Assembly (NCBI GenBank): GCA_004195305.1
Contig: SDWN01000490.1
Coordinates: 1 to 5,850, forward strand
Length of the DNA: 5,850 bases
Direction: 5' to 3'
Source: Neptunomonas sp.
GTDB lineage: Bacteria; Pseudomonadota; Gammaproteobacteria; Pseudomonadales; Balneatricaceae
Positions 4,008-5,850 of the stretch are shown here, piece after piece. The notes beneath the pieces are model-generated. The model had not been told where the DNA came from. It searched no databases and worked only from the letters and a program-made list of their open reading frames with translations. Both the position numbers and the translations under genes were made by a program. How positions within the stretch are numbered: the first letter of the stretch is position 1; the number at the start of each line of letters is the position of its first letter.

Positions 4008-5850
4008 ATGCGAGCGGCCATTCAAGATATTCATCAAACATCTGATCAGGCGTGGCATTCGCAGCCTGTCGACGCTGTTTTTGAACAGTTTAAAACCTCT
4101 CCAGCAGGCTTATCCCAGCATGAGTCGCAGCAACGCTTAGCGCGGTCTGGCCCTAATTGTCTAATCCAGCAGCCGACTAAAAGTCCTCATCAACGGTTTC
4201 TGGCCCAGTGTCATAACGTTCTTATCTACGTATTGATGGTAGCCGGAGTAGTCACCGCGTTGCTGGGGCACTGGGTTGATAGCGGCGTTATCCTGGGTGT
4301 TGTCATTATTAATGCAGTGATCGGTTTTATTCAGGAGGGCAAGGCGGAGAAGGCGCTGGATGCTATCCGTAATATGCTGCCGCAGCAGGCTATGGTAAAG
4401 CGCGATGGCGTTTTCACCTGTCTGGCGGCTGAGCAGTTGGTACCCGGCGATGTGGTGCTGCTGCAATCCGGGGACAGGGTGCCTGCTGACCTGCGGCTGT
4501 TCAAGTCCCGTGAACTGCGCATCGATGAGGCGATGCTCACCGGTGAATCCATGCCTGTGGATAAGAGTCCGGTTGCGGTTGCAGCGCAGGCGTCTATAGG
4601 CGATCGAACATCGCTGGCGTACTCCGGAACGCTGGTTACCTATGGCCAGGGTCAGGGGGTGGTGGTCGCCACCGCGGATGCGACGGAGATCGGCCGCATC
4701 AGTGGCTTACTGCGGCAAGTACGAACGCTAACGACGCCGTTGTTACGGCAGATGGATCGCTTTGCGCGTTGGCTGACGCTGGGGATCGGGCTTCTCGCGG
4801 TGGCGACCTTTGCTTTCGGCGTGTTGCGCCAAGGTTACTCTGTGGCGGATATGTTTCTGGCTGCGGTAGGGCTTGCGGTAGCGGGTATTCCTGAGGGCTT
4901 GCCAGCGATCATGACCATCACGCTGGCGCTCGGAGTGCAGCGTATGGCGGCTAAAAGGGCCATTATCAGGCGTTTACCTGCGGTCGAAACGCTGGGTTCG
5001 GTGACCGTGATCTGCTCCGATAAGACCGGTACCTTGACCCGTAATGAGATGATGGTGCAGACGTTAGTCACAACTGCCGGTCGCTGCGAAGTCAGCGGTA
5101 GCGGTTATAACCCGCATGGTGGTTTTAGCGTCGATGGGATCGATGTGACGGCTGATGAGATGCCGGAATTACAAGCGTTGGTTGAAGCGGCCCTGCTCTG
5201 TAATGATGCAACACTATCCGGGGTTAATGGGCAGTGGATGATTCAGGGTGACCCGACTGAGGGGGCTTTAGTGACTCTGGCGCATAAGGCAGGACTGGAG
5301 TACCAGCGCCAGCAGACGCTGTTCCCCCGCACCGATGCGATCCCCTTCGAATCGCAGCATCGATTTATGGCGAGCCTGCATCACGATCATGCCGGGCATG
5401 GTTTTATCTACGTCAAAGGTGCGCCGGAGAAGGTGCTGGAGATGTGCTATTGGCAGCGCGTGGAGGGTAAAGATCAACCGCTGCACAGGGTTTATTGGGA
5501 ACCGCAGATGCACGCTATGGCGAGTCGGGGTCAGAGGTTATTAGCGATCGCTTTCAAAATAGCCGAAGAAGGGCAGCAATTCCTTGATTTTCATGACGTG
5601 GACGCCGGTCTGACCCTATTAGGAGTCGTAGGCATTATCGACCCTCCCCGGGAAGAGGCGACTCGAGCGGTTCGCACCTGTCAGGATGCCGGTATCCGGG
5701 TCAAGATGATCACCGGAGATCACTCCGTGACGGCCAGCGCCCTGGGTGCCCAGATGCATATCGGCGATGGCGTCACGGCGATCAGCGGCAGCGAGATAGA
5801 ACGTTGCGATCAGCTGCAGCTCCAAGCACTGGTGCAGCGCGGCGACATCA
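4008..5850 (+). CDS. P2-type cation-transporting ATPase (SERCA/PacL-like), 3' end outside the window
   Basis: The first 614 residues of a P-type ATPase, which pumps cations across the inner membrane through a phospho-aspartate intermediate, are present. The N-terminal cation-ATPase domain ends with RLARSGPNCL (43-52). M1 and M2 lie at about 71-108, and the actuator domain has TGES (178-181). M3 is at about 256-272. M4 contains PEGLP (295-299), typical of P2 pumps of the Ca2+ or Na+/K+ type and unlike the PEMLP of MgtA. The phosphorylation motif is DKTGT with D338. The nucleotide-binding domain shows GDPTEGAL (414-421), the F447-R452 region and KGAPE (470-474). DPPR (545-548) and MITGDH (567-572) follow. 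The hinge motif TGDGVNDAP and helices M5-M10 lie beyond the window; full-length relatives have about 880-920 residues. The ion cannot be fixed without M5-M6. No frameshift or stop is seen. Confidence 0.95.
   Translation, partial: MRAAIQDIHQTSDQAWHSQPVDAVFEQFKTSPAGLSQHESQQRLARSGPNCLIQQPTKSPHQRFLAQCHNVLIYVLMVAGVVTALLGHWVDSGVILGVVIINAVIGFIQEGKAEKALDAIRNMLPQQAMVKRDGVFTCLAAEQLVPGDVVLLQSGDRVPADLRLFKSRELRIDEAMLTGESMPVDKSPVAVAAQASIGDRTSLAYSGTLVTYGQGQGVVVATADATEIGRISGLLRQVRTLTTPLLRQMDRFARWLTLGIGLLAVATFAFGVLRQGYSVADMFLAAVGLAVAGIPEGLPAIMTITLALGVQRMAAKRAIIRRLPAVETLGSVTVICSDKTGTLTRNEMMVQTLVTTAGRCEVSGSGYNPHGGFSVDGIDVTADEMPELQALVEAALLCNDATLSGVNGQWMIQGDPTEGALVTLAHKAGLEYQRQQTLFPRTDAIPFESQHRFMASLHHDHAGHGFIYVKGAPEKVLEMCYWQRVEGKDQPLHRVYWEPQMHAMASRGQRLLAIAFKIAEEGQQFLDFHDVDAGLTLLGVVGIIDPPREEATRAVRTCQDAGIRVKMITGDHSVTASALGAQMHIGDGVTAISGSEIERCDQLQLQALVQRGDI

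Noticed and set aside
4161..5825. Several frames on both strands inside the pump gene
   Set aside because: They are shadows of the continuous P-type ATPase frame that carries TGES, PEGLP, DKTGT, KGAPE and TGD motifs.

Overview
The window looks like an accessory or junction region of a gammaproteobacterial chromosome. This is inferred from the moderate base composition, the ribosome binding sites and the phage CII/CP76-type regulator; no gene here fixes a genus. Four genes lie on the minus strand in the left half (45-2826). A small unknown gene and the start of a large cation pump lie on the plus strand in the right half (3103-3381, 4008-5850). There is no tRNA, rRNA, CRISPR array or recognisable transposase or integrase gene.

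Left part: 1530-2300 encodes a membrane protein with an N-terminal four-cysteine zinc ribbon. After a 118-base gap rich in palindromes come two tightly coupled genes: an RNase Z-like metallo-beta-lactamase-fold hydrolase (674-1411) and a 210-residue membrane protein (45-677), which overlap by ATGA. Their joint function is unknown.

Middle part: 2380-2826 encodes a phage CII (CP76)-type DNA-binding regulator. It reads leftward from a compact divergent control region (about 2850-2930) with back-to-back promoters and a possible operator between them. The rightward promoter has a perfect TATAAT -10 box and leads into a short folded RNA (about 2930-3013) that ends in a U-tract hairpin. It resembles the C4 antisense RNA of phage P1/P7 immunity regions. 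A 92-residue protein of unknown function follows. This block reads as a prophage-type immunity switch or a remnant of one.

Non-coding stretch 3382-4007: it starts with a terminator-like hairpin. It then holds a non-coding insertion of 222 bases (3513-3734) with 12-bp perfect terminal inverted repeats, extending to 22 bp with a 4-bp mismatch block, and exact 8-bp flanking direct repeats (ATGACTTT). This has the form of a miniature transposable element (MITE). From 3753 to about 3921 follows a dense run of stem-loops, several with GGA in the loop, probably a structured RNA or the leader of the downstream pump gene.

Right part: 4008-5850 is the first 614 codons of a P2-type (SERCA/PacL-like) cation-transporting ATPase, cut by the window edge before its last catalytic motif.

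Most notable are the MITE-like element, the C4-like RNA with its CII-type regulator, and the unexplained stem-loop array upstream of the pump.
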